NCBI RefSeq assembly: GCF_000943545.1
Contig: NZ_JTHP01000027.1
Span: forward strand, 1-64,000
Source of the DNA: Paenibacillus terrae
Lineage (GTDB): Bacteria > Bacillota > Bacilli > Paenibacillales > Paenibacillaceae
Direction of reading: 5' to 3'
DNA: 64,000 nt
In this document: positions 7,777 through 16,416 of the stretch, piece by piece
Position numbering within the stretch: position 1 is the stretch's first letter
Layout of the letters: each line of letters opens with the position of its first letter
The notes under the pieces: model-generated
Databases searched by the model: none
The model's input: the letters and a program-made list of their open reading frames with translations, nothing else
Told to the model about the DNA's origin: nothing
Program-made: the position numbers and the translations under genes

Positions 7777-9327
7777 TTACGGAGTGTACAAATAATCCTG
7801 GTTGATGACGCTGTTGTAGGGCTGTACCGTCGCCGGGAACATCGCTTCAGCCGTGCGGATCGCTTTCAGCATCGCCTTGGCCTTGTTCACCGTCTCCTGA
7901 TACTCGCTTTCCGGAACCGAGTCCCACACAATCCCTGCACCCGCCTGAACATAGGCCCGGTTCTTTTTAAACACAATCGTACGAATCGTAATGCAAGTAT
8001 CCATATTGCCCGAGAAGCCCAAATATCCGATGGCTCCTGCATACGGACCGCGCGCTTCCCGCTCCAGCTCGGCAATAATCTCCATCGCCCGCAGCTTCGG
8101 AGCCCCTGATACCGTGCCCGCTGGCAAGCAGGACAGGAAAGCATCGAAGAAATCTTTATCCTCGCGCAGCTTACCCGATACATTGGATACAATGTGCATC
8201 ACGTGGGAATAGCGTTCAATTTCCATAAACGTATCGCAATTGACCGTACCGAACTGAGATACACGTCCCAGATCATTTCTTCCCAAGTCGACCAACATCA
8301 GATGCTCGGCACGTTCTTTTTCATCCTTCAGAAGCTCTTCAGCAAGCGCTATATCCTCTGTCTCTGTCACGCCACGCGGCCTCGTTCCGGCAATAGGACG
8401 GGTTTCCACCCGACCGTTTTCCACTTTGACGAGCGCCTCCGGCGAAGTGCCCACGATGATCTCGTCATCCATTTTCAAATAATACATATAAGGAGACGGG
8501 TTCATCGTGCGCAGCACGCGGTATACCTGTAAAGGAGAGGCATCTGTATCAATGTGAAAGCGCTGGGATAGCACGACCTGAAAAATATCGCCTGAGCGAA
8601 TATATTCCTTCGCCTGCTCCACATTGGAAATAAACTGCTCCTTCGTCACATTCGATTGAATCTCACCCAGCTCCACATCGTCAGGAATGGAGACTGCTCC
8701 CAATGTCTCTGGTGGTGTCTGCTTACGCAGGTACTGCGCCGTTGCTTCCAGCTTCCGTTCCACCTCGGCATAAGCAGCGCGGATGTCCTCATCGCGGAAG
8801 CCTTCGCCTACATGAACATTGCCGACCAGCAAAATTTGCTGTTTCACATGATCAAAGACAATAACTTGATCGCAGAACATAAAACGAATATCATCCATAT
8901 TCAAATCATCTACTGAATGCTCTGGCAGTTTTTCATAGTATTGCAGCAGATCATATCCAAAAAATCCGATAGCCCCGCCTGTAAATGGAGGCATTTCTTT
9001 CAGCTTCGGGCTACGGTACTTGCGCAGCAACGCCTTGAGCTCTTCAAGCGGCTTGTCGTTTAATATTTGTCGCTTACCATGCTGCTCCAGGATCAAACGG
9101 CCTTTTTTGCCGGAAACCATCAGGAACGGGTCCGTCCCGATGAATGAATGTCGCGCCCACTGCTCGCCTCCTTCTACACTCTCCAGCAGAAAGGCCCGGT
9201 CCCGCTCAGCGTACCGACGGAAAATCCGGATCGGCGTCTCCATATCAGCCAGCACTTTTTTGTACACAGGAATCAGGTTAAATTCATTCGCCATCGTTAT
9301 CACTTGCTCCACATGCGGCGTTAACAT
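7777..9327 (-). CDS. trpE: Anthranilate synthase component I
   Basis: Converts chorismate to anthranilate, using ammonia from a glutaminase partner. I place the start at 9327 (MLTPHVEQV), preceded by AAAGGAAG, giving 516 aa, the usual TrpE length. The open frame extends farther upstream but runs through the leader terminator, so that extension is not protein. Landmarks are the N-terminal tryptophan-site region (LLESVEGGEQWARHSFIG), IAGTRPRG, the LVDLGRNDLGRV motif, LPAGTVSGAPK and AGAGIVWDSVPESEY. As in B. subtilis there is no trpG here; the glutaminase is presumably the amphibolic PabA/TrpG of the folate locus (inference). Expression should be set by the TRAP leader at 9376-9646. Confidence 0.96.
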   Translation of the reverse strand: MLTPHVEQVITMANEFNLIPVYKKVLADMETPIRIFRRYAERDRAFLLESVEGGEQWARHSFIGTDPFLMVSGKKGRLILEQHGKRQILNDKPLEELKALLRKYRSPKLKEMPPFTGGAIGFFGYDLLQYYEKLPEHSVDDLNMDDIRFMFCDQVIVFDHVKQQILLVGNVHVGEGFRDEDIRAAYAEVERKLEATAQYLRKQTPPETLGAVSIPDDVELGEIQSNVTKEQFISNVEQAKEYIRSGDIFQVVLSQRFHIDTDASPLQVYRVLRTMNPSPYMYYLKMDDEIIVGTSPEALVKVENGRVETRPIAGTRPRGVTETEDIALAEELLKDEKERAEHLMLVDLGRNDLGRVSQFGTVNCDTFMEIERYSHVMHIVSNVSGKLREDKDFFDAFLSCLPAGTVSGAPKLRAMEIIAELEREARGPYAGAIGYLGFSGNMDTCITIRTIVFKKNRAYVQAGAGIVWDSVPESEYQETVNKAKAMLKAIRTAEAMFPATVQPYNSVINQDYLYTP

Positions 9328-9375
9328 GAGATCACTTCCTTTCCAATTTGGCGCAGAACTCAAAGGAGAGAATAT

Positions 9376-9404
9376 AAAAAAGCCTCTACCCGGAAGGTAG
9401 AGGC
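9376..9404 (-). terminator. Attenuator terminator of the trp leader
   Basis: On the minus strand GCCTCTACC (9396-9404) pairs with GGTAGAGGC-type sequence (9382-9390) and is followed by TTTTTTATATT. It sits about 50 nt before the trpE start. Upstream AGAGAGGC (9508-9515) and GUAGAG (9629-9634, inside the TRAP site) could each pair with its 5' arm as antiterminators. Confidence 0.8.
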
Positions 9405-9587
9405 TGTCAGTTATTGAAATTATAAGAATGCTACCATATGCAAAATGACTACAGCAAATATACAAAGTAGACTCATCCCTTTGCATAACCTGGGTTACTT
9501 CAAATAAGCCTCTCTGTCTAGGAAGGTTCTCCGTGGACAAAAGCTTACCCGCTACCGCTGGTCTCTGTAATCTTCATATGGAATTGG

Positions 9588-9646
9588 CTCAACTGCACTC
9601 TTCTCATCTCAACTCTGGCTCTGGCTAACTCTACTCAACTCTGCTA
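9588..9646 (-). promoter_or_regulatory. TRAP-binding site in the trp leader RNA
   Basis: The minus-strand RNA carries a run of (G/U)AG triplets mostly 2-3 nt apart: UAG, GAG, GAG, GAG, UAG, GAG, GAG, GAG, GAG, GAG, CAG, GAG. Eleven of the twelve are GAG or UAG, as expected for the 11-subunit TRAP ring, whose gene mtrB is in this window at 19653. The site is about 180 nt from the terminator, not overlapping its antiterminator as in B. subtilis. Confidence 0.85.
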
Positions 9647-9651
9647 CACAC

Positions 9652-9681
9652 ACTATATCTCATACGATGTTACTTTGGCAA
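9652..9681 (-). promoter_or_regulatory. Candidate trp promoter between aroH and trpE
   Basis: TTGCCA (9676-9681), an 18-nt spacer and TATAGT (9652-9657), each one mismatch from consensus. The start would fall at the beginning of the TRAP triplet array. An internal promoter here is known in B. subtilis. Confidence 0.5.
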
Positions 9682-9704
9682 CCATCAACTTCAAAAACAG
9701 GCGA

Positions 9705-10079
9705 TTACTTCCCTTGGGAAGCCAAATCCGGTCTTAGCGCCTGCGCTCCGTTCAAATATACATGTTTGATTTCCCGCTGTGTTTTAACCGTATTCACCTG
9801 TACCATCAAACGGATGCATTTCGGCAAACTACCCTCTACGGGAATTTCTAACGAACACATAAGCGGAACCATATCCCAGCCGTCAAGCTGGCGGATCGCC
9901 TTTGCCGGGAAAGTAGCATTCAGATCATGGGTCACAGTAATCCATACGTTGCTAATATCCTCCGGCTGAATTCCATTGTAGGACACAATTTCCTCTAACA
10001 GTAGGCATGTGGCTTCCAAAATTTCGTTTTCTTCATTGTTCGCTACGGTTGTCGCCCCACGAATTCCACGATTATACAT
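9705..10079 (-). CDS. aroH: Chorismate mutase, AroH type
   Basis: Monofunctional trimeric chorismate mutase converting chorismate to prephenate. The 124-aa protein opens with RGIRGATTV and contains the active-site elements ITVTHDLNATFPAKAIR (Arg and Phe/Tyr lining) and the Cys/Arg segment around PLMCSLEIPV typical of the AroH class. It follows aroB after 2 nt and precedes the trp leader, the same position as in B. subtilis. Prephenate goes to TyrA at the far end of the cluster. Confidence 0.95.
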   Translation of the reverse strand: MYNRGIRGATTVANNEENEILEATCLLLEEIVSYNGIQPEDISNVWITVTHDLNATFPAKAIRQLDGWDMVPLMCSLEIPVEGSLPKCIRLMVQVNTVKTQREIKHVYLNGAQALRPDLASQGK

Positions 10080-10081
10080 CG

Positions 10082-11176
10082 TTACGCCTCCTCTTTTAGC
10101 TGTTCAATTACTTGTCGGATGTAAGAGACGGAAATATCCTTCACTACCTCCACACGCCCGATGCTGCGTGGGACGACAAAAGTAATACTGCCTTCCTTAA
10201 ACTTTTTGTCATGCATCATCGCATCCAGCAGACGATCTGTTTCGAGATGAGCGGGAAGAGAAGTCGGTAAACGAAGCGAAGCCAGCATATCCCTCGTTTC
10301 TGTTACCAAAGAAGGATCTGCCCCCAGCTTCACACCCAGAAGTGCAGAGCCGACCATACCAATAGAAATCGCTTCCCCGTGTAAAAACTCGCCATACCCC
10401 GCAATCGCCTCTATCGCATGACCAATGGTGTGACCGAGGTTTAGAATAGCGCGTAAATCGTTTTCACGTTCATCGCGCGACACCACTTCGGCTTTCACAG
10501 AACAGCCCTTCTCCAGCCCATACTCCAGGGCTGCCGCGTCCAAAGCCAGCAAATCAGCCGCATGATCGCGGCACCACTGGGCAAAATCAGCATCCCAGAT
10601 CAAGCCATGCTTGATCATTTCAGCCAGCCCGGCGGATACCTCACGCGGAGGCAATGTAGACAACGTATCCACGTCATACAATACCAATTCCGGCTGATGG
10701 AAGGCTCCGATCATATTTTTCGCCAAAGGATGATTGATGCCGACCTTGCCGCCCACGCTGCTGTCATGCGCAAGGATTGTAGTTGGAATCTGTACGAACT
10801 TGACGCCTCTCATAAAAGAAGCCGCCACAAATCCTGCCAGATCGCCCACTACACCACCACCAAGTGCGATAACGGCTGAATTGCGGTCCAAACCGCCCTC
10901 GATAGCTGCTGTAATCACCTGCTCATACACAGCAAGCGATTTGGACTTTTCACCCGGCTTGACGACAAAGGATACCGTCTTGTACCCCGATTCCTGAAGA
11001 TTACTCTCCAGTATCGCCAAGTAAAATGCTGCTGTATGTTCGTCAGAAACAATCAACAATGGACTTTTTTGCGCAATTTCTCGTTCCTTCAAAAGCTCTC
11101 CGGCCCGATGCAGCAGTCCACGCCCGATATGAATGGGATAGGAACGTTCTCCAAGCTGTACCGTCAGCTTACTCAT
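10082..11176 (-). CDS. aroB: 3-dehydroquinate synthase
   Basis: NAD- and metal-dependent cyclisation of DAHP to 3-dehydroquinate, step two of the shikimate pathway. I start it at 11176 (MSKLTVQLGERSYPIHIG), giving 364 aa; a longer frame would run into aroC. Motifs: PGEKSKSL, the GGGVVGDLAGFVAASFMRG nucleotide loop, PTTILAHDSSVGGKVGIN, and the metal ligands in NLGHTIGHAIE and HGEAISIGM. Start lies directly after the aroC stop (11178), consistent with coupled translation. Confidence 0.95.
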   Translation of the reverse strand: MSKLTVQLGERSYPIHIGRGLLHRAGELLKEREIAQKSPLLIVSDEHTAAFYLAILESNLQESGYKTVSFVVKPGEKSKSLAVYEQVITAAIEGGLDRNSAVIALGGGVVGDLAGFVAASFMRGVKFVQIPTTILAHDSSVGGKVGINHPLAKNMIGAFHQPELVLYDVDTLSTLPPREVSAGLAEMIKHGLIWDADFAQWCRDHAADLLALDAAALEYGLEKGCSVKAEVVSRDERENDLRAILNLGHTIGHAIEAIAGYGEFLHGEAISIGMVGSALLGVKLGADPSLVTETRDMLASLRLPTSLPAHLETDRLLDAMMHDKKFKEGSITFVVPRSIGRVEVVKDISVSYIRQVIEQLKEEA

Positions 11177-11177
11177 C

Positions 11178-12347
11178 TTAGTACCGTCCCAGTTGTTCTT
11201 CGTAGGATGCAATGTTCGCACGGATCTCTTCAATGGAATCCCCGCCGAATTTTTCAAGTAAAGCCTTGGCAATCTCCCATGCTACAACATGCTCCATAAC
11301 CACACTTGCCGCTGGTACGGCACATGCATCCGAACGCTCAACCTGAGCGGTGAACGCTTCCTTCGTATCAATATCCACGCTTTGCAGCGGCTTGTACAGC
11401 GTCGGGATCGGCTTCATCACGCCACGAACCACGACAGGCATTCCATTTGTCATACCACCCTCGAAACCGCCCAAACGATTGGTACGGCGGTGATATCCAC
11501 GTTCGTCATCATGCAAAATCTCATCATGCACCTGCGAACCACGCAGTTCTCCAGCTTCAAAGCCGATACCGATTTCCACGCCTTTGAACGCATTAATGGA
11601 CATGACTCCTTGGGCAATGCGTGCATCCAGCTTCCGATCATACTGAACATGACTGCCCAGACCGATTGGAACACCTTCCACGATACATTCCACTACGCCA
11701 CCAACTGAATCGCCTTCTTGCTTGATAAGGTCAATGTAGGCTTCCATTTTCTTTTCGGTTTCCGGATCGGTTACTCTCACTGAAGAAGCTTCTGTCACGG
11801 CAATCAGCTCGTCAATCGGCAACTCACGGTAAGGTGCCTCGATTTCTCCAATGCGGATAACCTGCCCAGCCACCTTGATTCCGAACTCTGCCAGCAATTG
11901 ACGGGCCAAACCGCCGCATGCAACACGAATCGCCGTTTCACGGGCACTGGAACGTTCCAGCACGTTGCGCAGATCCTTCAGATTGTATTTCAGTCCGCCG
12001 TTCAGATCTGCATGACCCGGACGCGGACGGTGAACCCGGCGCTTTTCCTCGTCACTGCCTTCGATGGGCTCAATATTCATAATGTTCTGCCAATGCTTCC
12101 AATCGTTGTTTTCCACAATCAGGGCAATCGGCGCACCTGTGGTATACCCGTGACGAACGCCTCCGGCAATGTTGGCCGTATCCTTTTCAATCTGCATACG
12201 CCGCCCCCGTCCATACCCCTTCTGACGACGGTGTAGCTGAAAATTCAATTCTTCAAAATCCAATTTTAAATTGCTCGGCATGCCCTCTACAATCGCAGTA
12301 AGCTGGGGACCATGCGTTTCCCCCGCGGTTAAGTAACGTAAACTCAT
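11178..12347 (-). CDS. aroC: Chorismate synthase
   Basis: FMN-dependent conversion of EPSP to chorismate. The 389-aa protein has the three family signatures: [16 protein letters not shown] near the N-terminus, a central [11 protein letters not shown] region, and a C-terminal segment with GGxxNG-type [15 protein letters not shown]. Start follows AAAGGGGG. It is first in the aroC-aroB-aroH unit and is preceded by its own strong promoter after the cheR terminator. Called aroF in the B. subtilis nomenclature. Confidence 0.96.
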   Translation of the reverse strand: MSLRYLTAGETHGPQLTAIVEGMPSNLKLDFEELNFQLHRRQKGYGRGRRMQIEKDTANIAGGVRHGYTTGAPIALIVENNDWKHWQNIMNIEPIEGSDEEKRRVHRPRPGHADLNGGLKYNLKDLRNVLERSSARETAIRVACGGLARQLLAEFGIKVAGQVIRIGEIEAPYRELPIDELIAVTEASSVRVTDPETEKKMEAYIDLIKQEGDSVGGVVECIVEGVPIGLGSHVQYDRKLDARIAQGVMSINAFKGVEIGIGFEAGELRGSQVHDEILHDDERGYHRRTNRLGGFEGGMTNGMPVVVRGVMKPIPTLYKPLQSVDIDTKEAFTAQVERSDACAVPAASVVMEHVVAWEIAKALLEKFGGDSIEEIRANIASYEEQLGRY

Positions 12348-12406
12348 GACGCGTTCCCCCTTTAAACTGTTAAACTGTGCATCACTAAAATCTTTAACTG
12401 TGCTTC

Positions 12407-12435
12407 ATTATAGTATACGCACCTTTCTTTGACAA
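12407..12435 (-). promoter_or_regulatory. Sigma-A promoter of the aroC operon
   Basis: TTGTCA (12430-12435), a 17-nt spacer and a perfect TATAAT (12407-12412). The start would be near 12400, giving a leader of about 53 nt before aroC. Confidence 0.8.
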
Positions 12436-12461
12436 GAAAAGCCATGGGTGTTCAGATAAAG

Positions 12462-12496
12462 AAAAACACGCCCTTTGGTCAAAGCCAAAGGACGTG
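12462..12496 (-). terminator. Terminator of the ndk-cheR unit
   Basis: A 12-bp near-perfect stem (12467-12478 with 12485-12496, CACGTCCTTTGG against CCAAAGGGCGTG) with a 6-nt loop and five T on the minus strand. It separates cheR from the aroC promoter. Confidence 0.85.
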
Positions 12497-12574
12497 CGCT
12501 TCTGATAAGACAACAGCCAACGTACTCGTTGTTAGGCACAACTAGCTACAAAACAATGGACTATATGTCCAGGT

Positions 12575-13375
12575 TTATGCTTTTTTACGATAAAAAAAGG
12601 TTTCTGTTGATTCCAGATCATATTGGTTTGGAGAAAAAATTTGCTCTGTACTGCCGACAAATAGCACGCCGCCGGGACGAAGACTGGCTGCAAACTTCTG
12701 GTACAGCTTATGCTTGGCCTCTTCCGTAAAATAAATCATGACATTACGGCAGATAATGAGATCGTAGCCGTCCTCAAACCGATCCAGAAGTAAATTTTGC
12801 TTTTGAAATTTCACAGCCTGCTTCAAACGGTCGTCAATTCGATACATCGCACCATCCGGCTTGAAATACTTACTAGCTACCTGTTCAGGCACATCCTTGA
12901 GCGAACGCTCCAAATATCTGCCTTCCTTGGCTTTAGCCAGTGCGCCGTCATCAATGTCAGAGGCCGTAATGGAGCAATTCCCCAAAATTCCCTTGCCGTC
13001 CAGCACCATAGCCAAGCTGTACGGCTCCTCGCCAGTCGAGCAGGCCGCACTCCACAGCTTGAGCTTCTGCTTACCTGCAAGCAGCTGTGGCAAAATCGTA
13101 TCCCGCAGTACTTCCCACCGATTGGGATTACGCCAAAACTCTGAAACATTGATCGTCATCCGATCCAGAAATTCATAGAACAGGGGCTTTTCTTTCATCA
13201 TGGCATCATAAAAAGAAACAAAACTGGGAAACCCGTTTTTGTTGCGAAGCGTCGTTAACCGCCTTTTCATCTGTGCTTCCTTGTATTGTGCAAGATCAAT
13301 ACCTGTGCTGTCCTTGATTTTGCGGATAAACGCTGTGTAATCGGGGTCCGTCTGACCCAGTTCCATATCCGTCAT
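12575..13375 (-). CDS. cheR: Chemotaxis protein methyltransferase
   Basis: S-adenosylmethionine-dependent methylation of glutamates on chemoreceptors. The N-terminal helical CheR domain ends near residue 75 (DRMTINVSEFWRNPNRW, the receptor-binding and SAM-proximal region) and is followed by a class I methyltransferase domain with LWSAACSTGEEPYSLAM, ASDIDD and DLIICRNVMIYF. I chose the start at 13375 (MTDMELG), which has AAGGA upstream; an ATG at 13393 lacks one. The ndk-cheR-aroC order is that of B. subtilis, where cheR is likewise apart from the main chemotaxis operon. Confidence 0.93.
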   Translation of the reverse strand: MTDMELGQTDPDYTAFIRKIKDSTGIDLAQYKEAQMKRRLTTLRNKNGFPSFVSFYDAMMKEKPLFYEFLDRMTINVSEFWRNPNRWEVLRDTILPQLLAGKQKLKLWSAACSTGEEPYSLAMVLDGKGILGNCSITASDIDDGALAKAKEGRYLERSLKDVPEQVASKYFKPDGAMYRIDDRLKQAVKFQKQNLLLDRFEDGYDLIICRNVMIYFTEEAKHKLYQKFAASLRPGGVLFVGSTEQIFSPNQYDLESTETFFYRKKA

Positions 13376-13405
13376 GCTACCATCCTTCTTCATTCGAAAT
13401 TAAAC

Positions 13406-13849
13406 TTACACCCAGGTCGCCACACTTTTTTCATACCGAACGGTTTCCTCCGGCGTGAAAAAATTCGCAATCTCGCGCTCCGCGCTCTCCGGTGAATCTG
13501 AACCGTGAATGAGGTTAAACGGTGTATGTGCAGCAAAGTCTCCCCGGATCGTGCCCGGAAGAGCCTCTGTCACTTGTGTTTTACCAATCAGCAGGCGGGA
13601 CAGGGTAACGATGTTATCCCCCTCCCAAACCATGGCGAATACAGGACCAGAAGTGATAAAGCCTACAAGCTCTTCAAAAAAGGGCTTGCCCACATGCTCC
13701 GCATAATGCCGTTCCGCCTGTTCTCTAGATACCTGCACAAGTTTACCAGCCGTCATTTTGAAGCCTTTGTCTTCCAGACGACTAATAATACGTCCAATTA
13801 GTCCGCGTTGTACTCCATCCGGTTTAACCATCAAAAACGTACGATCCAT
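13406..13849 (-). CDS. ndk: Nucleoside diphosphate kinase
   Basis: Transfers gamma-phosphate between nucleoside triphosphates and diphosphates through a phosphohistidine. The 147-aa protein begins [19 protein letters not shown] and has the catalytic histidine in [16 protein letters not shown] (about residue 115). Length and sequence are typical of bacterial Ndk. It precedes cheR by about 30 nt and probably shares its transcript. Confidence 0.96.
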   Translation of the reverse strand: MDRTFLMVKPDGVQRGLIGRIISRLEDKGFKMTAGKLVQVSREQAERHYAEHVGKPFFEELVGFITSGPVFAMVWEGDNIVTLSRLLIGKTQVTEALPGTIRGDFAAHTPFNLIHGSDSPESAEREIANFFTPEETVRYEKSVATWV

Positions 13850-13897
13850 CGGCTCACTCCCAATCCAATCTAATGTATTTATACAGTACTAATCTGT

Positions 13898-13906
13898 ATT
13901 ATAACA
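13898..13906 (-). promoter_or_regulatory. Extended -10 promoter of ndk
   Basis: TGTTATAAT on the minus strand: a perfect TATAAT with TG at the extended position, about 50 nt before ndk. Only a poor -35 (TTTAAC, 18 nt away) is visible. Confidence 0.5.
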
Positions 13907-13959
13907 GAAAGCTTGGAAACGGTTAAAGTATTTTGTCATAGCAAACCCAAAACACAACT

Positions 13960-14934
13960 TTAGTAGGAGCGGCGAGTCACAAAATGAGCAATATCGCGCA
14001 GCGTCTTTTTTGTTTTGACATCAGGCAGTAAGTCCAGCGCGAGTAGCGCTTTTTTAATATATCGGTCGGCGAGAATTTCTGCTTTAGCGATTCCTTCACT
14101 TTTTTTAATCATATCCACCGCTTTGCGAGCATCTCCCTGCCCGTCCCCAGCCTGAATACGACCGATTTCAGCCAATAGATCGTCACGCAGCTCAGGCTGT
14201 CCAAGCGCATAAATAACCGGAAGCGTAATATTTCCCTGCCTCATATCACTGCCCGGCGGCTTGCCAATCTTTTTTTCCGTGCCACACAGATCGAGCAAAT
14301 CATCCTGAATTTGAAAAGCCATACCTACATTGTAGCCATAAGTATACAACAGGGAATTCACGCTTTCCCGCGCACCCGCAGCCATAGCTCCCAATTGGCA
14401 GCTGACCGCAATCAACAATGCCGTTTTGCGACGTATGCGAAGCAAGTAATTACGTACACTCTGATCCACATTAAAAAAATCGCGGATTTGTTCCATTTCA
14501 CCGATGGACATTTGCACCAGCGCCTTGGACAGCACCCGATGAATGTCCGGATTCGGCAGGCCCGCGACTATCGAAAGCGCACGCGCATATATGTAGTCTC
14601 CGGTGTACATGGCCACCCGATTGTCCCATTTGGACTTCACAGTTGGCTGGCCGCGCCTCATCTCCGCATCATCAATCACATCATCGTGAACGAGAGAAGC
14701 AGAATGAATCAGTTCCAGCGGTACCGCTATGCGTTTGAGCTTGTCCAGATCGTATTCCCCAAACTTGCCTCCCAGCAGTACAAATACCGGCCGCAAACGC
14801 TTGCCTCCCGCTTTGAGCAGATGAAGCGACGTATTATTAATCAACGGCTCTGTGCTGTCGATGCTGCGGTACAGCTCTTCTTCTATGAAGTTCATATCCT
14901 TCTTTAATAAACCGAACAAATCCAATCGTTTCAT
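13960..14934 (-). CDS. hepT: Heptaprenyl diphosphate synthase component II
   Basis: Catalytic subunit of the two-component enzyme that extends farnesyl diphosphate to the C35 heptaprenyl chain of menaquinone-7. The 324-aa prenyltransferase has both aspartate-rich motifs: LVHDDVIDDAEMRRGQPT (about 85-102) and FQIQDDLLDL (about 208-217). It works with HepS (18019). Its start overlaps mqnA by 4 nt, so the quinone genes look cotranscribed. Confidence 0.95.
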   Translation of the reverse strand: MKRLDLFGLLKKDMNFIEEELYRSIDSTEPLINNTSLHLLKAGGKRLRPVFVLLGGKFGEYDLDKLKRIAVPLELIHSASLVHDDVIDDAEMRRGQPTVKSKWDNRVAMYTGDYIYARALSIVAGLPNPDIHRVLSKALVQMSIGEMEQIRDFFNVDQSVRNYLLRIRRKTALLIAVSCQLGAMAAGARESVNSLLYTYGYNVGMAFQIQDDLLDLCGTEKKIGKPPGSDMRQGNITLPVIYALGQPELRDDLLAEIGRIQAGDGQGDARKAVDMIKKSEGIAKAEILADRYIKKALLALDLLPDVKTKKTLRDIAHFVTRRSY

Positions 14935-15797
14935 TCTTTCACCCGTGTCAGCGTATTGTCACTCCAGAGAAGCGGCTTCACTCGTCGGTCAAGCAGCCCC
15001 AGTTCATGCGCATACTGAAAATAAAGCTCTAAACCCTTTTGTTCCTTCTCTCCAAAATCATAACACAGATTAGTAAAGTAGCGCTCCCAATAATCCCGCA
15101 GGCCTCCAATTTCCTTGCAGGCTTCGGAAATAACAGACGTCAGATCAGACAGGCTGCGCTGCTTGCTTGCACGAAATGCATTCGCTACTTCAGTCACCGC
15201 ATCAGGATTCTGTGTAGCAAAAACACGGCGTACTGCCCATACGGCAAAGGTCATACTGTACCCCGTCCAGCGTTTCCACTCTTCTCCGAGGTCCGTAACG
15301 TACAGACCATCACGCCGCCAGGATGCCTTGATCGCGTGATCTCCAATCAACAGCCCCGCATCCGCCTGCTCCAGCATCAAATCCAAATCCGGCTCGCAGT
15401 CGAAATAGGAAGGTTGGCCTTCCCACGCCTTCTCCATCAAAATTTTCAACAAATTCACAGATGTAGCAGACGTATTCGTCAACGCAATTGTTCCGTTTTT
15501 AATTTCATCCAGCGGTTTGCGTGAGAACAGCAAAATGGATTGCACAGGACCGTCTGCGCTGACAGACAGATCCGGCAACAGCAGCATATCCTCGGCACCG
15601 GATGCATAAGCAAAGGAGGACATCGCGCTGATATCCAGATTTCCTTTCAGCATACTGCGGTTCAATTCAGCCGGGACTCTAGAAACCAGCTCCGCCGGAT
15701 GGAGGAGGTGTGAAGGATTAAAATAATGAAAAATGGGCCACGCATTTGTATATTTAATTTTTCCGATTGTGATTGTCTTGGTGTCCGGTGTCGGCAT
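14931..15797 (-). CDS. mqnA: Chorismate dehydratase of the futalosine menaquinone pathway
   Basis: MqnA removes water from chorismate to give 3-[(1-carboxyvinyl)oxy]benzoate, the entry step of the futalosine route. The 288-aa protein has the periplasmic-binding-protein-like MqnA/MqnD fold: IGKIKYTNAWPIFHYF at the start, PAELNRSMLKGNLDISAMSS, and the GLLIGDHAIK segment. It starts after GGGGGG and overlaps ubiX by 44 nt. Its presence among hepS, menG, a UbiA enzyme and UbiX supports menaquinone synthesis by this route; mqnB, C, D and E are not in the window. Confidence 0.85.
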   Translation of the reverse strand: MPTPDTKTITIGKIKYTNAWPIFHYFNPSHLLHPAELVSRVPAELNRSMLKGNLDISAMSSFAYASGAEDMLLLPDLSVSADGPVQSILLFSRKPLDEIKNGTIALTNTSATSVNLLKILMEKAWEGQPSYFDCEPDLDLMLEQADAGLLIGDHAIKASWRRDGLYVTDLGEEWKRWTGYSMTFAVWAVRRVFATQNPDAVTEVANAFRASKQRSLSDLTSVISEACKEIGGLRDYWERYFTNLCYDFGEKEQKGLELYFQYAHELGLLDRRVKPLLWSDNTLTRVKE

Positions 15798-16416
15798 CGG
15801 AATCCCCCCATCTCGTAAACAGTTGATGTTCGATACGCAAGCTGTCCAATACTTTGCCTACGAGGAACAGTACGATATCATCCAGCGTCTTCGGATGAAA
15901 GTAAAAAGCCGGCATAGCAGGAATCATTTTGACTCCGAGCCTTGCAAGCTTAAGCATATTTTCCAAATGAATGGCATGCAGCGGTGTCTCACGCGGCACT
16001 AGAATTAGCGGACGGCCTTCCTTCAACATCACGTCTGCTGCACGCGCCATGAGATTATCGGACGAGCCATGCGCCACTGCAGACAATGTTCCCATCGAGC
16101 AGGGCATGATAACCATCGCGTCCACCAAATAAGAGCCACTCGCAATCGAAGCGCCAATATCCGTGAACGGATGGTATACAAGAGAACCGGGATGGCCTCC
16201 GAATTTGTCATTCAGAGCCCCTTCCCGGTCAGTCACGTTCCAGCCCAATTCCTCTTTGAGTACCCGCCAGCCAGCGTTGGAAACAATCAGGTGAACTGTG
16301 TATTGCAAATCCAGCAGTATCTCTACCAGCCGTATCCCATAAATGCTTCCGCTCGCGCCTGTAATGCCAATAACGATTCGTTTGCCTTGATGGTTGCTCA
16401 CCTGATTATGATTCAT
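15754..16416 (-). CDS. ubiX: Flavin prenyltransferase UbiX
   Basis: Makes prenylated FMN, the cofactor of UbiD-type decarboxylases. The 220-aa protein has the flavin-binding IGITGASGSIYGIRLVEILLD start (about residues 16-36), the MPCSMGTLSAVAHGSSDNL loop and the LVPRETPLHAIHLENM motif of the family. In futalosine-pathway organisms a UbiX/UbiD pair decarboxylates the prenylated naphthoate; the UbiD partner is not seen here. Located between the prenyltransferase and mqnA. Confidence 0.93.
   Translation of the reverse strand: MNHNQVSNHQGKRIVIGITGASGSIYGIRLVEILLDLQYTVHLIVSNAGWRVLKEELGWNVTDREGALNDKFGGHPGSLVYHPFTDIGASIASGSYLVDAMVIMPCSMGTLSAVAHGSSDNLMARAADVMLKEGRPLILVPRETPLHAIHLENMLKLARLGVKMIPAMPAFYFHPKTLDDIVLFLVGKVLDSLRIEHQLFTRWGDSDADTGHQDNHNRKN

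Noticed and set aside
9328..9540. In-frame upstream extension of trpE by 71 codons
   Set aside because: It runs through the leader terminator at 9376-9404 and the peptide is not TrpE-like; the start at 9327 has a ribosome-binding site and gives the normal length.
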